Positions 46,513 through 58,393 are shown, counted from the first letter of the stretch. The stretch: 64,000 nt of DNA from Ureibacillus chungkukjangi (GCF_003217295.1 NZ_QJTJ01000003.1:124001-188000); one strand, 5' to 3'. A program made the numbers and translations. The notes: generated by a model not told the origin, from the letters alone.

Positions 46513-46938
46513 GTGGCTAAAAAAGTTATTAAAATTGTAAAACTTCAAATCCCTGCTGGTAAAGCTAATCCAGCTCCACCGGTTGGTCCTGCATTAGGTC
46601 AAGCAGGTGTTAATATCATGGGATTCTGTAAGGAGTTCAACGCTCGTACTGCTGACCAAGCTGGTTTAATTATCCCAGTTGAAATCACAGTTTTCGAAGA
46701 TCGTTCTTTCACTTTCATTACAAAAACTCCACCTGCAGCAGTGTTACTTAAAGTAGCAGCAGGTATCCAATCTGGATCAGGTGAACCAAACCGTAAAAAA
46801 GTTGCAACGGTTAAACGTGATAAAGTTCGCGAAATCGCTGAACAAAAAATGCCAGACCTAAACGCTGCTTCAGTTGAATCAGCAATGGCGATGGTTGAAG
46901 GTACAGCACGCAGCATGGGTATTGTTATCGAAGACTAA
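46513..46938 (+). CDS. rplK: Ribosomal protein L11
   Basis: The product is 141 residues, the family length, with the N-terminal [22 protein letters not shown]-type proline-rich segment and C-terminal rRNA-binding domain ([12 protein letters not shown]). The start is GTG 46513 after AAGGAGGTG; an in-frame extension to 46462 covers leader RNA and is not L11. It forms the GTPase-associated centre with L7/L12. Confidence 0.97.
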   Translation: MAKKVIKIVKLQIPAGKANPAPPVGPALGQAGVNIMGFCKEFNARTADQAGLIIPVEITVFEDRSFTFITKTPPAAVLLKVAAGIQSGSGEPNRKKVATVKRDKVREIAEQKMPDLNAASVESAMAMVEGTARSMGIVIED

Positions 46939-46989
46939 TTCGTAACAAATATCTTGTTTACTTGATGATGAGAAGGCTTTTGTTTATTG

Positions 46990-47027
46990 GAGGTTGCGGT
47001 AAGTTCTTTGGGAACAAGCGCAACCTC
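46990..47027 (+). other. Hairpin between rplK and rplA
   Basis: GAGGTTGC / GCAACCTC (46990-46997, 47020-47027) encloses a second stem GTTC/GAAC. There is no T run, so an RNA-processing or protein-binding element is more likely than a terminator. Confidence 0.55.
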
Positions 47028-47077
47028 TATTCGTGGGAGGAATATCCGCTATAACCACAATCAAGGAGGAAATTATA

Positions 47078-47776
47078 ATGGTAAAAAAAGGTAAAAGACT
47101 GCAAGATGCAGCTAAATTAGTTGATCGTTCAACTTTATATACTGCTGAAGAAGCAATCGCTTTAGCAAAACAAACAAGCACAGTAAAATTCGACGCAACA
47201 GTTGAAGTTGCTTTCAGACTTGGAATCGATACTCGTAAAAACGACCAACAAATCCGTGGTGCAGTAGTACTACCAAACGGTACTGGTAAAACTCAACGTG
47301 TATTAGTATTCGCTAAAGGTGAAAAACTTAAAGAAGCTGAAGCTGCTGGTGCTGATTATGTAGGCGATGCAGAATTCATCACAAAAATCCAACAAGGTTG
47401 GTTTGACTTTGATGTAATCGTTGCAACTCCTGACATGATGGGTGAAGTTGGTAAACTTGGTCGTGTATTAGGACCTAAAGGTTTAATGCCAAACCCTAAA
47501 ACTGGTACAGTTACTTTCGACGTAACTAAAGCTATCAACGAAATTAAAGCTGGTAAAGTAGAATACCGCGCTGACAAAGCTGGTATCATCCACGCTCCTA
47601 TCGGTAAAGTTTCATTTGAAACTGAAAAATTAGTTGAAAACTTCTTAGCTGTATTTGACGTAGTTCAAAAAGCAAAACCTGCTGCAGCTAAAGGTACTTA
47701 CATGAAATCTGTAAACGTTACTTCTACAATGGGACCATCAGTGAAAATTGATTCTACTAACGTAGTTGTTAAATAA
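47078..47776 (+). CDS. rplA: Ribosomal protein L1
   Basis: The 232-residue two-domain protein has [20 protein letters not shown] at the RNA-binding face and the MPNPKTGTV and RADKAGIIH segments. The start is ATG 47078 after AAGGAGG; the longer frame lies in the intercistronic hairpin. L1 often represses its own operon. Confidence 0.97.
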   Translation: MVKKGKRLQDAAKLVDRSTLYTAEEAIALAKQTSTVKFDATVEVAFRLGIDTRKNDQQIRGAVVLPNGTGKTQRVLVFAKGEKLKEAEAAGADYVGDAEFITKIQQGWFDFDVIVATPDMMGEVGKLGRVLGPKGLMPNPKTGTVTFDVTKAINEIKAGKVEYRADKAGIIHAPIGKVSFETEKLVENFLAVFDVVQKAKPAAAKGTYMKSVNVTSTMGPSVKIDSTNVVVK

Positions 47777-47813
47777 TATAAAATATTATTAAGTAATTTA
47801 ATTATAAATAATA

Positions 47814-47842
47814 TTGACAACTATCATCATTCTTGTTAAGAT
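47814..47842 (+). promoter_or_regulatory. Sigma-A promoter of rplJ-rplL
   Basis: A perfect TTGACA (47814-47819), 17 bases, TAAGAT (47837-47842). Confidence 0.82.
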
Positions 47843-47865
47843 GAATGACGTTGTGAATATCCATT

Positions 47866-47935
47866 TGTACCGTAGACAGTAGGGGTGCTTAGCACTTAAA
47901 ACAATCCCTACCGAGGACACAGAAATCAGATTCTT
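47866..47935 (+). promoter_or_regulatory. Ribosomal protein L10 leader
   Basis: GTACCGTAGACAGTAGGGG and the paired CCCTACCGAGGACAC segment match the conserved L10-leader fold upstream of rplJ in Firmicutes, where L10(L12)4 binds to repress its own operon. Confidence 0.85.
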
Positions 47936-47955
47936 TTTTAGATGATGAATTTTCC

Positions 47956-47995
47956 GCCTCTAGTCTACTCTAATGTGACTAGAGGCTTTACTTTT
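47956..47995 (+). terminator. Attenuator terminator in the rplJ leader
   Basis: Perfect arms GCCTCTAGTC / GACTAGAGGC (47956-47965, 47977-47986) followed by a T-rich stretch between the L10 leader and rplJ. Confidence 0.85.
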
Positions 47996-48034
47996 GTCGG
48001 TATAAATGACCCATTCTAATAGGAGGTGTCAATC

Positions 48035-48535
48035 ATGAGCAATGTAATTGAAACTAAAAAAGCAGTCGTACAAGAAATCGCTGAAAAATTCCAAGCAGCA
48101 GCATCAGTTGTTGTAGTGGATTACCGTGGTTTAACTGTTGGTCAAGTTACAGAACTTCGTAAACAACTTCGTGAAGCAGGTGTTGAGTTCAAAGTATACA
48201 AAAATACTTTAACTCGTCGTGCATCTGAAATCGCTGGTGTTGATGGAATTAACGAATTCTTAACTGGTCCAAACGCTGTTGCGTTCTCTAACGAAGACGT
48301 AGTAGCTCCAGCGAAAATCATCAATGATTTCGCTAAAAAGAACGAAGCGCTTGAAATCAAAGCAGGTATCATCGAAGGTAACGTTTCTTCAGCTGATGAT
48401 GTGAAAGCTCTTGCTGAACTTCCATCACGCGAAGGTTTACTATCTATGCTTTTATCTGTACTTCAAGCTCCAGTGCGCAACTTCGCACTTGCAACAAAAG
48501 CTGTTGCAGAACAAAAAGAAGAGCAAGGCGCTTAA
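48035..48535 (+). CDS. rplJ: Ribosomal protein L10
   Basis: The 166-residue stalk base protein has [21 protein letters not shown] and the C-terminal helix that holds the L7/L12 dimers. The start is ATG 48035 after TAGGAGGTG; the GTG at 48026 is part of that site. It is controlled by its leader. Confidence 0.97.
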   Translation: MSNVIETKKAVVQEIAEKFQAAASVVVVDYRGLTVGQVTELRKQLREAGVEFKVYKNTLTRRASEIAGVDGINEFLTGPNAVAFSNEDVVAPAKIINDFAKKNEALEIKAGIIEGNVSSADDVKALAELPSREGLLSMLLSVLQAPVRNFALATKAVAEQKEEQGA

Positions 48536-48614
48536 TAGTAGCCTAAACTTCAAAACAACAAACTTAAGGCAAATTGCCTAAAAAAATACAACATCCATAT
48601 AGGAGGAAAATAAA

Positions 48615-48974
48615 ATGAACAAAGATCAAATCTTAGAAGCTATCAAAGCTATGACAGTTCTTGAGTTAAACGACTTAGTAAAAGCAATCGAAGAAGAATT
48701 CGGTGTAACAGCTGCTGCTCCTGTAGCAGTAGTAGGTGGCGGTGCAGCTGCAGTTGAAGAAAAAACTGAGTTTGACGTAGTACTAGCTTCTGCTGGTGAC
48801 CAAAAAATTAAAGTAATCAAAGTGGTACGTGAAATCACTGGTCTTGGCTTAAAAGAAGCTAAAGAAGTAGTAGATAACGCTCCTAAAGCATTAAAAGAAG
48901 GCGTTTCTAAAGAAGAAGCAGAAGAAATGAAAGCTAAACTTGAAGAAGTTGGCGCTTCAATCGAAGTTAAATAA
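48615..48974 (+). CDS. rplL: Ribosomal protein L7/L12
   Basis: The 119-residue protein has an N-terminal dimerisation helix, an Ala/Gly/Val hinge (residues 36-52) and the C-terminal factor-binding domain [20 protein letters not shown]. It recruits translation GTPases. TAGGAGG lies 7 bases upstream. Confidence 0.98.
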   Translation: MNKDQILEAIKAMTVLELNDLVKAIEEEFGVTAAAPVAVVGGGAAAVEEKTEFDVVLASAGDQKIKVIKVVREITGLGLKEAKEVVDNAPKALKEGVSKEEAEEMKAKLEEVGASIEVK

Positions 48975-49003
48975 TTTCTGACTTACCTTATTTTCAATAA
49001 ATA

Positions 49004-49040
49004 AAGAAAGCTCGTCTTTTTGACGGGCTTTCTTCATTTT
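49004..49040 (+). terminator. Terminator of rplJ-rplL
   Basis: AAGAAAGCTCGTC / GACGGGCTTTCTT (49004-49016, 49022-49034) with one G-U pair, followed by CATTTTC. Confidence 0.82.
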
Positions 49041-49096
49041 CTTTGGCGGATAGGATGGTTTGAAATTATGGATATCCCGTAAAGATGCGCCATTGA

Positions 49097-49130
49097 TTTG
49101 TCGTGTTACGGCGACAAACCTTGTTTTTTT
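49097..49130 (+). other. Hairpin with offset T run before ybxB
   Basis: TTTGTCG / CGACAAA (49097-49103, 49112-49118), then CCTTG and seven T. The T run is offset by five bases, so termination would be weak at best. Confidence 0.4.
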
Positions 49131-49147
49131 AAAGGAGGGCACGTTAG

Positions 49148-49750
49148 ATGTCTGAACACTATTATTCAAATAAGCCTCAAACTGAAAGTAAACCACGCCA
49201 ATGGAAATTTACGTTACTCGGAAATTCGTTTTTATTTGAAACGGACTCTGGAGTATTTAGTAAAAGCGAAGTAGATTTTGGATCCCGTGTTTTAATTGAA
49301 GCTTTCCAAAATCCTGAAATAGAAGGTACGATATTGGATGTCGGTTGTGGTTATGGCCCAATTGGACTGTCGATTGCAAAGCAAAATCCAGAGCGTACTG
49401 TTTATATGATGGATATTAACGAAAGAGCGGTTGCGCTATCGAAGAAAAATGCGCAATTAAACGGAATTCAAAATGTACGAATTTTTGAAAGTGATGGCCT
49501 AGCTTCTGTAGAAGAAGGATTACAGGTAGCCGCAATTTTAACTAACCCACCGATTCGTGCAGGGAAAGAAACTGTATTTAAAATCTATGACGGTGCTTTT
49601 GAAAAGTTATCGATTGGTGGAGAATTGTGGATTGTAATTCAGAAGAAACAAGGGGCGCCATCAACGATGAATCATTTAGAAGAAAAGTTTGCAGAGGTTG
49701 AAGTAGTCGAGAAGAAGAAGGGTTATTGGATTATACGAGCTAAAAAGTAG
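49148..49750 (+). CDS. ybxB: RsmC-like class I SAM-dependent rRNA methyltransferase (YbxB)
   Basis: The 200-residue protein has a Rossmann methyltransferase fold: ILDVGCGYGPIGL is the SAM-binding loop (about residues 63-75) and TNPPIRAGK the catalytic NPP(I/F) motif. This is the RsmC-like family found between rplL and rpoB in Bacillales. The presumed target is a guanine N2 in 16S rRNA, not shown for this protein. GGAGGGC precedes the ATG. Confidence 0.92.
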   Translation: MSEHYYSNKPQTESKPRQWKFTLLGNSFLFETDSGVFSKSEVDFGSRVLIEAFQNPEIEGTILDVGCGYGPIGLSIAKQNPERTVYMMDINERAVALSKKNAQLNGIQNVRIFESDGLASVEEGLQVAAILTNPPIRAGKETVFKIYDGAFEKLSIGGELWIVIQKKQGAPSTMNHLEEKFAEVEVVEKKKGYWIIRAKK

Positions 49751-49818
49751 TTTTTTGTTTCCAGTTTCGCTATAAATAGTATATGGAAATAAAAGCTCCA
49801 AGTGTATAAAATATTGAC

Positions 49819-49847
49819 TTGACAAAATGGCTATGATAACATAATAA
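49819..49847 (+). promoter_or_regulatory. Sigma-A promoter of rpoB-rpoC
   Basis: TTGACA (49819-49824), 17 bases, TAATAA (49842-49847). A one-step-shifted alternative (TTGACT at 49814) overlaps it. Confidence 0.7.
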
Positions 49848-49938
49848 AATGCAAAATTATTATTTTGTGGGAGTTTGCCCTTTTGTATGCAATGCATTTT
49901 ATATGGGTATACTTACCACGGATAAGTTTAGTTTAACC

Positions 49939-49976
49939 GAAAATGACTCTTGAGAAAAGACTCGTTTTCTTTTTGT
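49939..49976 (+). terminator. Attenuator-like hairpin in the rpoB leader
   Basis: GAAAATGACTC / GACTCGTTTTC (49939-49949, 49959-49969), one mismatch and one G-U, followed by TTTTTG, about 70 bases before rpoB. Confidence 0.7.
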
Positions 49977-50046
49977 CTTTGGAAATCATACACCATTTAC
50001 ATGGTTTTGCAAAGACCTATTATCGCTTTAATGAGGGGTGAATGAG

Positions 50047-53000
50047 TTGACAGGTCAACTAGTTCAGTACGGACAACACCGCCAGCGTAGAAGCTTTGCG
50101 CGTATTAAAGAGGTGCTGGAGCTTCCGAATTTAATTGAGATTCAAACAGCATCTTACGAGTGGTTCCTTGAAGAAGGGTTGCGTGAGATGTTCCGCGACA
50201 TTTCTCCAATCGAAGATTTTACAGGTAATCTTTCACTTGAATTCATCGATTACAGTTTAGGTGAACCTAAATATGATGTGGATGAATGTAAAGAGCGTGA
50301 TGTAACTTATGCAGCACCATTGCGTGTAAAGGTACGTCTCCACAACAAAGAAACAGATGAAGTGAAAGAGCAAGATGTTTTCATGGGGGATTTCCCTTTG
50401 ATGACAGAAACAGGCACATTTGTTATTAACGGTGCCGAACGTGTAATTGTTTCACAATTAGTTCGTTCTCCAAGCGTTTACTTCCATGATAAAACTGATA
50501 AGAACGGTAAAAAAGGCTTTGGTGCTACTGTAATTCCGAACCGTGGTGCTTGGTTAGAGTACGAAACAGATGCGAAAGATGTAGTTTACGTACGAATTGA
50601 TCGTACTCGTAAATTACCTGTTACAGTATTATTACGTGCGTTAGGATTCGGTTCAGACCAAGAAATCATTGATATTCTTGGTGATAACGAATATCTAAGA
50701 AACACGCTTGAAAAAGATAATACTGATAGCACTGAAAAAGCGCTTTTAGAAATCTATGAGCGTCTTCGTCCTGGTGAACCACCAACGGTTGAAAGTGCAA
50801 AAAGCTTATTATATTCTCGTTTCTTCGATGCTAAACGCTATGATTTAGCAAACGTTGGACGCTATAAAATGAACAAAAAGCTTCACATTAAAAATCGTTT
50901 ATTCAACCAAACGATTGCCGAAACTCTTGTAGATCCAGAAACAGGAGAAATTTTAGTAGAAGCGGGTACAACATTAGACCGTCGTAATTTGGATCGTATT
51001 ATTCCTTATTTAGAAAACGGTATCGGCTTCCGTACATTATCACAAGTTGGTGGTGTATTAGAGGAAGATGTAACTATCCAATCTATTAAAATTTTCGCAC
51101 CAAATGATGAAGCGCAAAAAGAAATCAACATTATTTCTAACGCTTATATTGAAGAAGAAGTGAAGAACATTACGCCTGCTGACGTAATTGCTTCAATGTC
51201 ATATTTCTTCAACCTATTATATGGCGTAGGAAATACAGATGATATCGACCATTTAGGTAACCGTCGCTTACGTTCAGTAGGTGAGCTGTTACAAAACCAA
51301 TTCCGTATCGGTTTATCTCGTATGGAACGTGTTGTACGTGAACGTATGTCTATTAACGACACAGCGTCTATCGTACCTCAACAATTAATCAATATTCGTC
51401 CTGTTATTGCTTCAATTAAAGAGTTCTTTGGTAGCTCACAATTATCGCAATTCATGGACCAAACAAACCCGTTAGCAGAGTTAACACACAAACGTCGTCT
51501 TTCTGCATTAGGGCCTGGTGGTTTAACTCGTGAACGTGCTGGTATGGAAGTACGTGACGTTCACTACTCTCACTATGGTCGTATGTGTCCAATCGAGACA
51601 CCAGAGGGTCCAAACATTGGGTTAATTAACTCACTATCTTCATTTGCAAAAGTGAACAAATTCGGTTTCATTGAAACACCATATCGTCGTGTGGATCCTG
51701 AAACAAGTCGAGTAACTGAACATATCGATTACTTAACTGCTGATGAAGAAGATAACTACATCGTTGCACAGGCCAATTCACCATTAAATGATGATGGTTC
51801 ATTTACAAACGAAGAAGTTTTAGGTCGTTTCCGTGGGGATAACACAGTCTTCAAAAGAGATCGTGTTGACTACATGGACGTATCTCCAAAACAAGTAGTT
51901 TCTGCTGCGACAGCTTGTATCCCGTTCTTAGAAAACGATGACTCAAACCGTGCATTAATGGGCGCGAACATGCAACGTCAAGCGGTTCCTTTATTAAACC
52001 CAGAATCACCATTTGTTGGAACTGGTATGGAACACGTAGATGCTCGTGACTCAGGTGCTGCTGTAGTTAACAAATTCCACGGAATTGTTGAACATGTAGA
52101 AGCTCGTTCAATTCATGTTCGTCGTATCGAAGAAATTGATGGGAAAGAAGTTAAAGGTGAATTAACGAAATATAAACTTCAAAAATTCACTCGTTCTAAC
52201 CATGGTACTTCAATTAACCAACGTCCAATCGTTACAGTTGGCGATCGTGTTAAACCAAAAGATATTTTAGCTGATGGTCCTTCTATGGAACTTGGTGAAC
52301 TTGCTCTTGGTCGTAACGTATTAGTTGCCTTCATGACTTGGGAAGGTTTTAACTATGAAGATGCTGTTATTATGAACGAACGTCTTGTGAAAGATGATGT
52401 TTATACTTCTGTTCATATTGAAGAATATGAGTCAGAGTCTCGTGATACAAAACTAGGACCTGAAGAAATCACTCGCGATATTCCTAATGTTGGTGAAGAT
52501 GCTCTTCGTAACCTAGATGATCGTGGAATTATCCGTATTGGTGCGGAAGTTCGCGATGGTGACATTTTAGTAGGTAAAGTAACACCTAAGGGAGTAACAG
52601 AGTTAACGGCTGAAGAACGTTTACTACATGCTATCTTTGGTGAGAAAGCTCGTGAAGTTCGTGATACATCTCTACGCGTACCTCATGGAGCAGGCGGTAT
52701 TATACTAGATGTTAAAGTCTTCAATCGTGAAGATGGTGATGAATTACCACCGGGTGTTAACCAATTAGTTCGTGCTTATATTGTTCAAAAACGTAAAATT
52801 CGCGTTGGGGACAAAATGGCCGGACGTCACGGTAACAAAGGGGTAATCTCACGTATCTTACCTGAAGAGGATATGCCGTTTATGCCAGACGGAACACCTG
52901 TTGATATCATGTTAAACCCACTTGGGGTACCATCTCGTATGAACATCGGACAAGTATTAGAGCTTCACTTAGGTATGGCTGCTCGTTACTTAGGTCTTCA

Positions 53001-53601
53001 TATGGCTTCACCAGTATTTGATGGTGCTAACGAACAAGATGTATGGGAAACAATGGAAGAAGCAGGTATGAACCGTGATGGTAAGACAATTCTTTATGAT
53101 GGTCGCTCAGGTGAACCATTAGACAACCGTGTATCTGTTGGTATCATGTACATGATCAAACTAGCTCACATGGTTGATGACAAACTTCACGCTCGTTCAA
53201 CAGGTCCTTACTCACTCGTTACACAACAACCACTTGGTGGTAAGGCGCAATTTGGTGGACAACGTTTTGGTGAGATGGAGGTATGGGCACTTGAAGCATA
53301 TGGTGCTGCTTATACTCTTCAAGAAATCTTGACAATTAAATCAGATGACGTTGTTGGACGTGTGAAAACTTATGAAGCAATTGTTAAAGGTGAAAGTGTT
53401 CCAGAACCAGGAGTTCCAGAGTCTTTCAAAGTATTAATAAAAGAGCTTCAATCACTGGGATTAGATGTTAAAATGCTTACAATCAATGACGAAGAAGTTG
53501 AACTTCGCGACTTAGATGACGAAGATGAGCTTCAACCAACTGATGCGTTAAATATTTTACCAGCTAGTGAAAAAGAAGATGCTGTTGAGTCTGTAGAATA
53601 G
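50047..53601 (+). CDS. rpoB: RNA polymerase beta subunit
   Basis: The 1184-residue subunit aligns throughout with Bacillus RpoB. The rifampicin pocket [20 protein letters not shown] is intact with the usual sensitive residues (Gln, Asp, His, Ser visible). The GTG at 50038 is in frame, but TTG 50047 (L-T-G-Q-L-V-Q-Y) matches the Bacillus start and is correctly spaced from GAGGGG. An attenuator-like hairpin precedes the gene and a GC-rich stem-loop with T run follows it before rpoC. Confidence 0.98.
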   Translation: MTGQLVQYGQHRQRRSFARIKEVLELPNLIEIQTASYEWFLEEGLREMFRDISPIEDFTGNLSLEFIDYSLGEPKYDVDECKERDVTYAAPLRVKVRLHNKETDEVKEQDVFMGDFPLMTETGTFVINGAERVIVSQLVRSPSVYFHDKTDKNGKKGFGATVIPNRGAWLEYETDAKDVVYVRIDRTRKLPVTVLLRALGFGSDQEIIDILGDNEYLRNTLEKDNTDSTEKALLEIYERLRPGEPPTVESAKSLLYSRFFDAKRYDLANVGRYKMNKKLHIKNRLFNQTIAETLVDPETGEILVEAGTTLDRRNLDRIIPYLENGIGFRTLSQVGGVLEEDVTIQSIKIFAPNDEAQKEINIISNAYIEEEVKNITPADVIASMSYFFNLLYGVGNTDDIDHLGNRRLRSVGELLQNQFRIGLSRMERVVRERMSINDTASIVPQQLINIRPVIASIKEFFGSSQLSQFMDQTNPLAELTHKRRLSALGPGGLTRERAGMEVRDVHYSHYGRMCPIETPEGPNIGLINSLSSFAKVNKFGFIETPYRRVDPETSRVTEHIDYLTADEEDNYIVAQANSPLNDDGSFTNEEVLGRFRGDNTVFKRDRVDYMDVSPKQVVSAATACIPFLENDDSNRALMGANMQRQAVPLLNPESPFVGTGMEHVDARDSGAAVVNKFHGIVEHVEARSIHVRRIEEIDGKEVKGELTKYKLQKFTRSNHGTSINQRPIVTVGDRVKPKDILADGPSMELGELALGRNVLVAFMTWEGFNYEDAVIMNERLVKDDVYTSVHIEEYESESRDTKLGPEEITRDIPNVGEDALRNLDDRGIIRIGAEVRDGDILVGKVTPKGVTELTAEERLLHAIFGEKAREVRDTSLRVPHGAGGIILDVKVFNREDGDELPPGVNQLVRAYIVQKRKIRVGDKMAGRHGNKGVISRILPEEDMPFMPDGTPVDIMLNPLGVPSRMNIGQVLELHLGMAARYLGLHMASPVFDGANEQDVWETMEEAGMNRDGKTILYDGRSGEPLDNRVSVGIMYMIKLAHMVDDKLHARSTGPYSLVTQQPLGGKAQFGGQRFGEMEVWALEAYGAAYTLQEILTIKSDDVVGRVKTYEAIVKGESVPEPGVPESFKVLIKELQSLGLDVKMLTINDEEVELRDLDDEDELQPTDALNILPASEKEDAVESVE

Positions 53602-53612
53602 TCTAAAAGTAT

Positions 53613-53648
53613 CGGGCAGGAGGAAGCACATTCTGCCTGCCCGGTTTT
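53613..53648 (+). terminator. Terminator-like hairpin between rpoB and rpoC
   Basis: CGGGCAGG / CCTGCCCG (53613-53620, 53636-53643) followed by GTTTTTA. It looks like an intrinsic terminator but stands between two subunits needed in equal amounts. Confidence 0.75.
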
Positions 53649-53730
53649 TAATTTTATATAAATGAATTAATTGTTGAGCTTCGGAATCGGAAAGTCGTTA
53701 GAGGACTTATACTAAAGGGAGGTAGGCTCC

Positions 53731-56700
53731 TTGATAGACGTTAATGAATTTGAATATATGAAAATTGGTTTAGCTTCACCAGACAAGATTCGTTCTTGGT
53801 CTTATGGAGAAGTAAAAAAACCAGAAACAATTAACTACCGTACGTTAAAACCAGAAAAAGATGGTCTGTTCTGTGAACGCATTTTCGGACCTACAAAAGA
53901 CTGGGAATGTCACTGTGGTAAATACAAACGTGTACGCTATAAAGGCGTAGTTTGTGACCGTTGTGGTGTTGAAGTAACTCGTGCAAAAGTTCGTCGTGAA
54001 CGTATGGGTCATATTGAGCTTGCAGCGCCTGTATCACATATCTGGTACTTCAAAGGTATTCCAAGCCGTATGGGACTTATCCTTGATATGTCACCTCGTG
54101 CATTAGAAGAAGTAATCTACTTTGCTTCATATGTTGTAATCGAAGCAGGCGATACTAGCTTAGATAAAAAGCAACTTTTATCTGAAAAAGAATATCGTGC
54201 ATACCGTGAAAAATTCGGTGCTACTTTCGAAGCGGCAATGGGTGCAGAGGCAATCAAAAAACTTTTAGAATCAATTGATCTAGAAGATGAAACAAACACT
54301 TTAAAAGAAGAGTTAAAATCGGCTCAAGGGCAACGTCGTACTCGTGCGATTAAACGCCTTGAAGTAATCGAGTCATTCCGTAACTCTGGCAATAAGCCAG
54401 AATGGATGATTTTAGAAGTACTTCCTGTAATACCACCAGAGCTTCGTCCAATGGTGCAATTAGATGGTGGTCGTTTTGCAACTTCTGACTTAAACGATTT
54501 ATATCGTCGTGTTATTAACCGTAACAACCGTTTAAAACGTTTATTAGACCTTGGTGCACCAAGCATCATCGTACAAAACGAAAAACGTATGCTACAAGAA
54601 GCGGTTGATGCATTGATCGATAACGGTCGTCGTGGTCGTCCTGTAACAGGTCCGGGTAACCGTCCTTTAAAATCCCTTTCACATATGCTAAAAGGGAAAC
54701 AAGGTCGTTTCCGTCAAAACTTACTTGGTAAACGTGTAGACTATTCTGGTCGTTCGGTTATCGTAGTAGGTCCAAACTTAAAAATGTACCAATGTGGTCT
54801 TCCAAAAGAAATGGCTATCGAGTTATTCAAACCTTTCGTAATGAAAGAGCTTGTTGAACGAGGTCTTGCCCATAACATTAAGAGTGCAAAACGTAAAATT
54901 GAGCGTATGCACAATGAAGTTTGGGATGTTTTAGAAGATGTTATCCGTGAGCATCCAGTGTTACTTAACCGTGCACCAACGCTTCACAGACTTGGTATTC
55001 AGGCATTTGAGCCTACATTAGTAGAAGGTCGTGCAATTCGTCTTCACCCATTAGTATGTACAGCTTATAATGCTGACTTCGATGGTGACCAAATGGCGGT
55101 TCACGTTCCATTATCAGCGGAAGCACAAGCAGAAGCTCGTTTACTTATGTTAGCTGCTCAAAATATCTTAAACCCTAAAGATGGTAAACCAGTTGTTACT
55201 CCATCTCAGGATATGGTATTAGGTAACTATTACTTAACTCTTGAGCGTGAAGGAGCACGTGGTGAAGGTTCTATCTTCTATGGTCCAGATGAAGTGTTAA
55301 TTGCATACCAAACAGGTAATGTACACTTACACACACGTATTGCGATTAAAGCAAGTTCATTAAACAACCAAACATTCACAGAAGAGCAAAATAAGCAATA
55401 TCTGTTAACAACGGTTGGTAAGGTAATATTCAACGAAATTCTTCCTGAATCATTCCCATACATTAATGAGCCGACATCTGAGAACTTAGAACAAGAAACA
55501 CCACAACAATACTTCGCATCTTTAACGATTGATGAAGATACTTTACAACAACTTAAAACATCTGACGGCTACAATGAGCTATCAGAAGGTGAAAAAGTTG
55601 AAGCTGAACGTCGAGCTGTGTTAGTAAAACACTTTGCTTCAGTTAAAACAATTAGTCCATTCCGTAAGAAATTCTTAGGTAATATCATTGCTGAAGTATT
55701 TAAACGATTCCATATTACAGAAACGTCTAAAATGCTTGACCGTATGAAAGACCTAGGATTTAAATATTCAACTAAAGCAGGTATTACAGTTGCGATCTCA
55801 GATATCGTAGTATTACCAGAAAAAGTTGGAATTCTAGAAGAAGCACAGAAAAAAGTAGATAAAGTAATGGTTCAATTCCGTCGTGGTTTAATTACGGAAG
55901 AAGAACGTTATGACCGTGTAATTTCAAGCTGGTCTGCAGCCAAAGATGACATTCAGTCTAAACTGATGGACTCTTTACCAGATACAAACCCGATCTTCAT
56001 GATGAGTGACTCTGGTGCCCGTGGTAACGCATCTAACTTTACGCAGCTAGCAGGTATGCGTGGATTAATGGCCAACCCGGCTGGTCGTATTATCGAACTT
56101 CCAATCAAATCTTCATTCCGTGAAGGTTTAACAGTATTGGAATACTTCATCTCTACTCACGGTGCTCGTAAAGGTCTAGCCGATACAGCATTAAAAACTG
56201 CCGATTCAGGTTACTTAACTCGTCGTTTAGTTGACGTAGCACAAGATGTTATCGTACGTGAAGACGATTGTGGAACTGATCGTGGTTTAACTATTGGTGC
56301 GTTAATGGAAGGTACTGAAGTTATCGAAATGTTAGATGAGCGTATTATCGGTCGTCATACAAAGAAAACAATTTACCACCCAGAAACTGGTGCTGTCATT
56401 TTATCTCGTGACGAGTTAATTACTCAAGATATCGCTCGTGTTATTGAAGATGTGGGTATAACTGAGGTAACAATCCGTTCAGCATTCACATGTAATACTA
56501 AACATGGGGTATGTAAAAAATGTTACGGTATCAACCTAGCAACAGGTGAAGAGGTTGAAGTTGGTGAAGCAGTAGGTATCATTGCTGCTCAATCTATCGG
56601 TGAGCCTGGTACGCAGTTAACGATGCGTACATTCCATACTGGTGGGGTAGCTGGTAACGATATTACACAAGGTCTTCCACGTATCCAAGAGATCTTTGAG

Positions 56701-57414
56701 TCACGTAACCCTAAAGGGCAAGCGGTAATCTCTGAAATCTCGGGTAAAGTTTCTGAAATCGAAGAAATCCGTGAAGGCTTGAAAGAAATTACAATCCAAG
56801 GTGAAATCGAAACTCGTAAGTACCAAGCGCCATATAATGCGCGTTTAAAAGTACAACTAGAAGATGAAATCATACCTGGACAAATTCTAACAGAAGGTTC
56901 AATTGATCCTAAACAATTATTAAAAGTTAAGGACGTTGCCACTGTACAAGAATACTTATTAAAAGAAGTACAAAAAGTATACCGTATGCAAGGGGTAGAA
57001 ATTGGAGATAAACATATCGAGGTTATGGTACGCCAAATGCTTCGTAAAGTTCGTGTAATTGAAGCGGGAGATACTGAGTTATTACCTGGTTCATTACTAG
57101 ATATTCACCAATTCGCTGAGGCAAACAAAGAAGTAATTCTAAGTGGTAAAGTACCGGCAACTTGTCGTCCTGTTATCCTTGGTATTACGAAAGCCTCTCT
57201 TGAAACGGAATCATTCCTATCTGCTGCATCATTCCAAGAAACAACTCGTGTGTTAACGGATGCTGCAATCAAAGGTAAGCGTGATGAGCTTCTAGGTCTG
57301 AAGGAAAATGTTATTATCGGTAAGCTAGTTCCGGCTGGTACTGGTATGCAACGCTACCGTCAAATTCGCATGGAAAAAACAGACGAACTAGAAGAAGTTG
57401 CTACAGTAGAATAA
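53731..57414 (+). CDS. rpoC: RNA polymerase beta' subunit
   Basis: The 1227-residue subunit has the N-terminal zinc ribbon (CHCGKY...CDRCG), the catalytic NADFDGD around residues 447-453 and the trigger-loop region [23 protein letters not shown] (split at P-G-T). It starts at TTG 53731 after GGGAGGT. It is about 28 residues longer than Bacillus RpoC, and the extra length lies around residues 594-640 as an acidic, helix-rich stretch. Confidence 0.98.
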   Translation: MIDVNEFEYMKIGLASPDKIRSWSYGEVKKPETINYRTLKPEKDGLFCERIFGPTKDWECHCGKYKRVRYKGVVCDRCGVEVTRAKVRRERMGHIELAAPVSHIWYFKGIPSRMGLILDMSPRALEEVIYFASYVVIEAGDTSLDKKQLLSEKEYRAYREKFGATFEAAMGAEAIKKLLESIDLEDETNTLKEELKSAQGQRRTRAIKRLEVIESFRNSGNKPEWMILEVLPVIPPELRPMVQLDGGRFATSDLNDLYRRVINRNNRLKRLLDLGAPSIIVQNEKRMLQEAVDALIDNGRRGRPVTGPGNRPLKSLSHMLKGKQGRFRQNLLGKRVDYSGRSVIVVGPNLKMYQCGLPKEMAIELFKPFVMKELVERGLAHNIKSAKRKIERMHNEVWDVLEDVIREHPVLLNRAPTLHRLGIQAFEPTLVEGRAIRLHPLVCTAYNADFDGDQMAVHVPLSAEAQAEARLLMLAAQNILNPKDGKPVVTPSQDMVLGNYYLTLEREGARGEGSIFYGPDEVLIAYQTGNVHLHTRIAIKASSLNNQTFTEEQNKQYLLTTVGKVIFNEILPESFPYINEPTSENLEQETPQQYFASLTIDEDTLQQLKTSDGYNELSEGEKVEAERRAVLVKHFASVKTISPFRKKFLGNIIAEVFKRFHITETSKMLDRMKDLGFKYSTKAGITVAISDIVVLPEKVGILEEAQKKVDKVMVQFRRGLITEEERYDRVISSWSAAKDDIQSKLMDSLPDTNPIFMMSDSGARGNASNFTQLAGMRGLMANPAGRIIELPIKSSFREGLTVLEYFISTHGARKGLADTALKTADSGYLTRRLVDVAQDVIVREDDCGTDRGLTIGALMEGTEVIEMLDERIIGRHTKKTIYHPETGAVILSRDELITQDIARVIEDVGITEVTIRSAFTCNTKHGVCKKCYGINLATGEEVEVGEAVGIIAAQSIGEPGTQLTMRTFHTGGVAGNDITQGLPRIQEIFESRNPKGQAVISEISGKVSEIEEIREGLKEITIQGEIETRKYQAPYNARLKVQLEDEIIPGQILTEGSIDPKQLLKVKDVATVQEYLLKEVQKVYRMQGVEIGDKHIEVMVRQMLRKVRVIEAGDTELLPGSLLDIHQFAEANKEVILSGKVPATCRPVILGITKASLETESFLSAASFQETTRVLTDAAIKGKRDELLGLKENVIIGKLVPAGTGMQRYRQIRMEKTDELEEVATVE

Positions 57415-57442
57415 TTATTCAAGTTATTTGAATGAAAATAGA

Positions 57443-57482
57443 GAAATTCCTTGGGAGATTATGCATCTCCCAAGAGAATTTC
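57443..57482 (+). terminator. Stem-loop after rpoC
   Basis: A long stem (57443-57458 with 57466-57482, core CTTGGGAGA/TCTCCCAAG) has no clear T run. It may act as terminator or 3'-end stabiliser. Confidence 0.6.
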
Positions 57483-57492
57483 AATAAAATAT

Positions 57493-57521
57493 TTGACAGT
57501 TTAAATTGATAGTGTTAATAT
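57493..57521 (+). promoter_or_regulatory. Sigma-A promoter of the L7Ae-like/str operon
   Basis: TTGACA (57493-57498), 17 bases, TAATAT (57516-57521). Confidence 0.78.
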
Positions 57522-57566
57522 ACTTAAGGTTGATAGTTAACTGTCTGTACTTTGGAGGATATGAAA

Positions 57567-57818
57567 ATGTCTTATGAAAGAGTAAAGCAGGCTAGTAAAA
57601 CAATCATAGGTACAAAGCAAGCAGTGAAAGCAATCCGGGCTGGTCAAGTTACAGAACTCTTTGTTGCACTCGATGCAGACAATTGGGTAACCGATCCAGT
57701 GGTTATTCTTGCAAAAGAAGTCGGCGTACCAGTAAGTCTCGTTGAGTCTAAAAAAGAACTTGGCAAAGCTTGTGGTATTCACGTTGGAGCTGCGGTTGTT
57801 GCAATCGCTGCAAGTTAG
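57567..57818 (+). CDS. rplGB: L7Ae-family K-turn-binding protein (YbxF)
   Basis: The 83-residue protein of the L7Ae/L30e fold has [14 protein letters not shown] and the [19 protein letters not shown]-terminal segment. In Bacillus YbxF binds kink-turn RNA, but its ribosomal role is uncertain. The start is ATG 57567 after GGAGGA. Confidence 0.93.
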   Translation: MSYERVKQASKTIIGTKQAVKAIRAGQVTELFVALDADNWVTDPVVILAKEVGVPVSLVESKKELGKACGIHVGAAVVAIAAS

Positions 57819-57916
57819 TTTTTGTGTATAGAACACAAAGACTTTGTTTTTACCCTAAAAATGAACCACCTGGATGTGTGGTATTAAAAAGGAATATATG
57901 AAGGGAGGAAAAACCG

Positions 57917-58336
57917 ATGCCTACAATTAACCAATTGGTACGTAAGCCTCGTAAATCCAAAACTACGAAATCAAATTCACCAGCGTTAAACAAGGGATAT
58001 AACAGCTTTAAAAAATCTTTAACAGATGTTAACTCTCCACAAAAACGTGGTGTTTGTACTCGTGTTGGTACTATGACACCTAAAAAACCAAACTCAGCGT
58101 TACGTAAATACGCTCGTGTACGTTTAACTAACCAAATTGAAGTTACAGCTTACATTCCTGGTGAAGGTCATAACTTACAAGAACACAGCGTAGTATTAAT
58201 CCGCGGTGGACGAGTAAAAGATTTACCAGGGGTACGTTATCATATCGTTCGTGGTGCTCTTGATACAGCTGGTGTAAACGGCCGTATGCAATCACGTTCT
58301 CTATACGGTACAAAACGTCCAAAAGAGAAAAAATAA
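57917..58336 (+). CDS. rpsL: Ribosomal protein S12
   Basis: The 139-residue decoding-centre protein has [18 protein letters not shown] with the wild-type lysine and the [13 protein letters not shown] loop, so no streptomycin-resistance substitution is visible. GGAGG is before ATG. First gene of the str operon proper. Confidence 0.98.
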   Translation: MPTINQLVRKPRKSKTTKSNSPALNKGYNSFKKSLTDVNSPQKRGVCTRVGTMTPKKPNSALRKYARVRLTNQIEVTAYIPGEGHNLQEHSVVLIRGGRVKDLPGVRYHIVRGALDTAGVNGRMQSRSLYGTKRPKEKK

Positions 58337-58393
58337 TTTAGTTTCCTGAAATAACACATAGTCCTTTGTAAATTGTACTTGAATTTGAATTCA

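Noticed and set aside
50038-50046. GTG start for rpoB
   Set aside because: It has no ribosome-binding site at usable distance, and TTG 50047 matches the Bacillus start.
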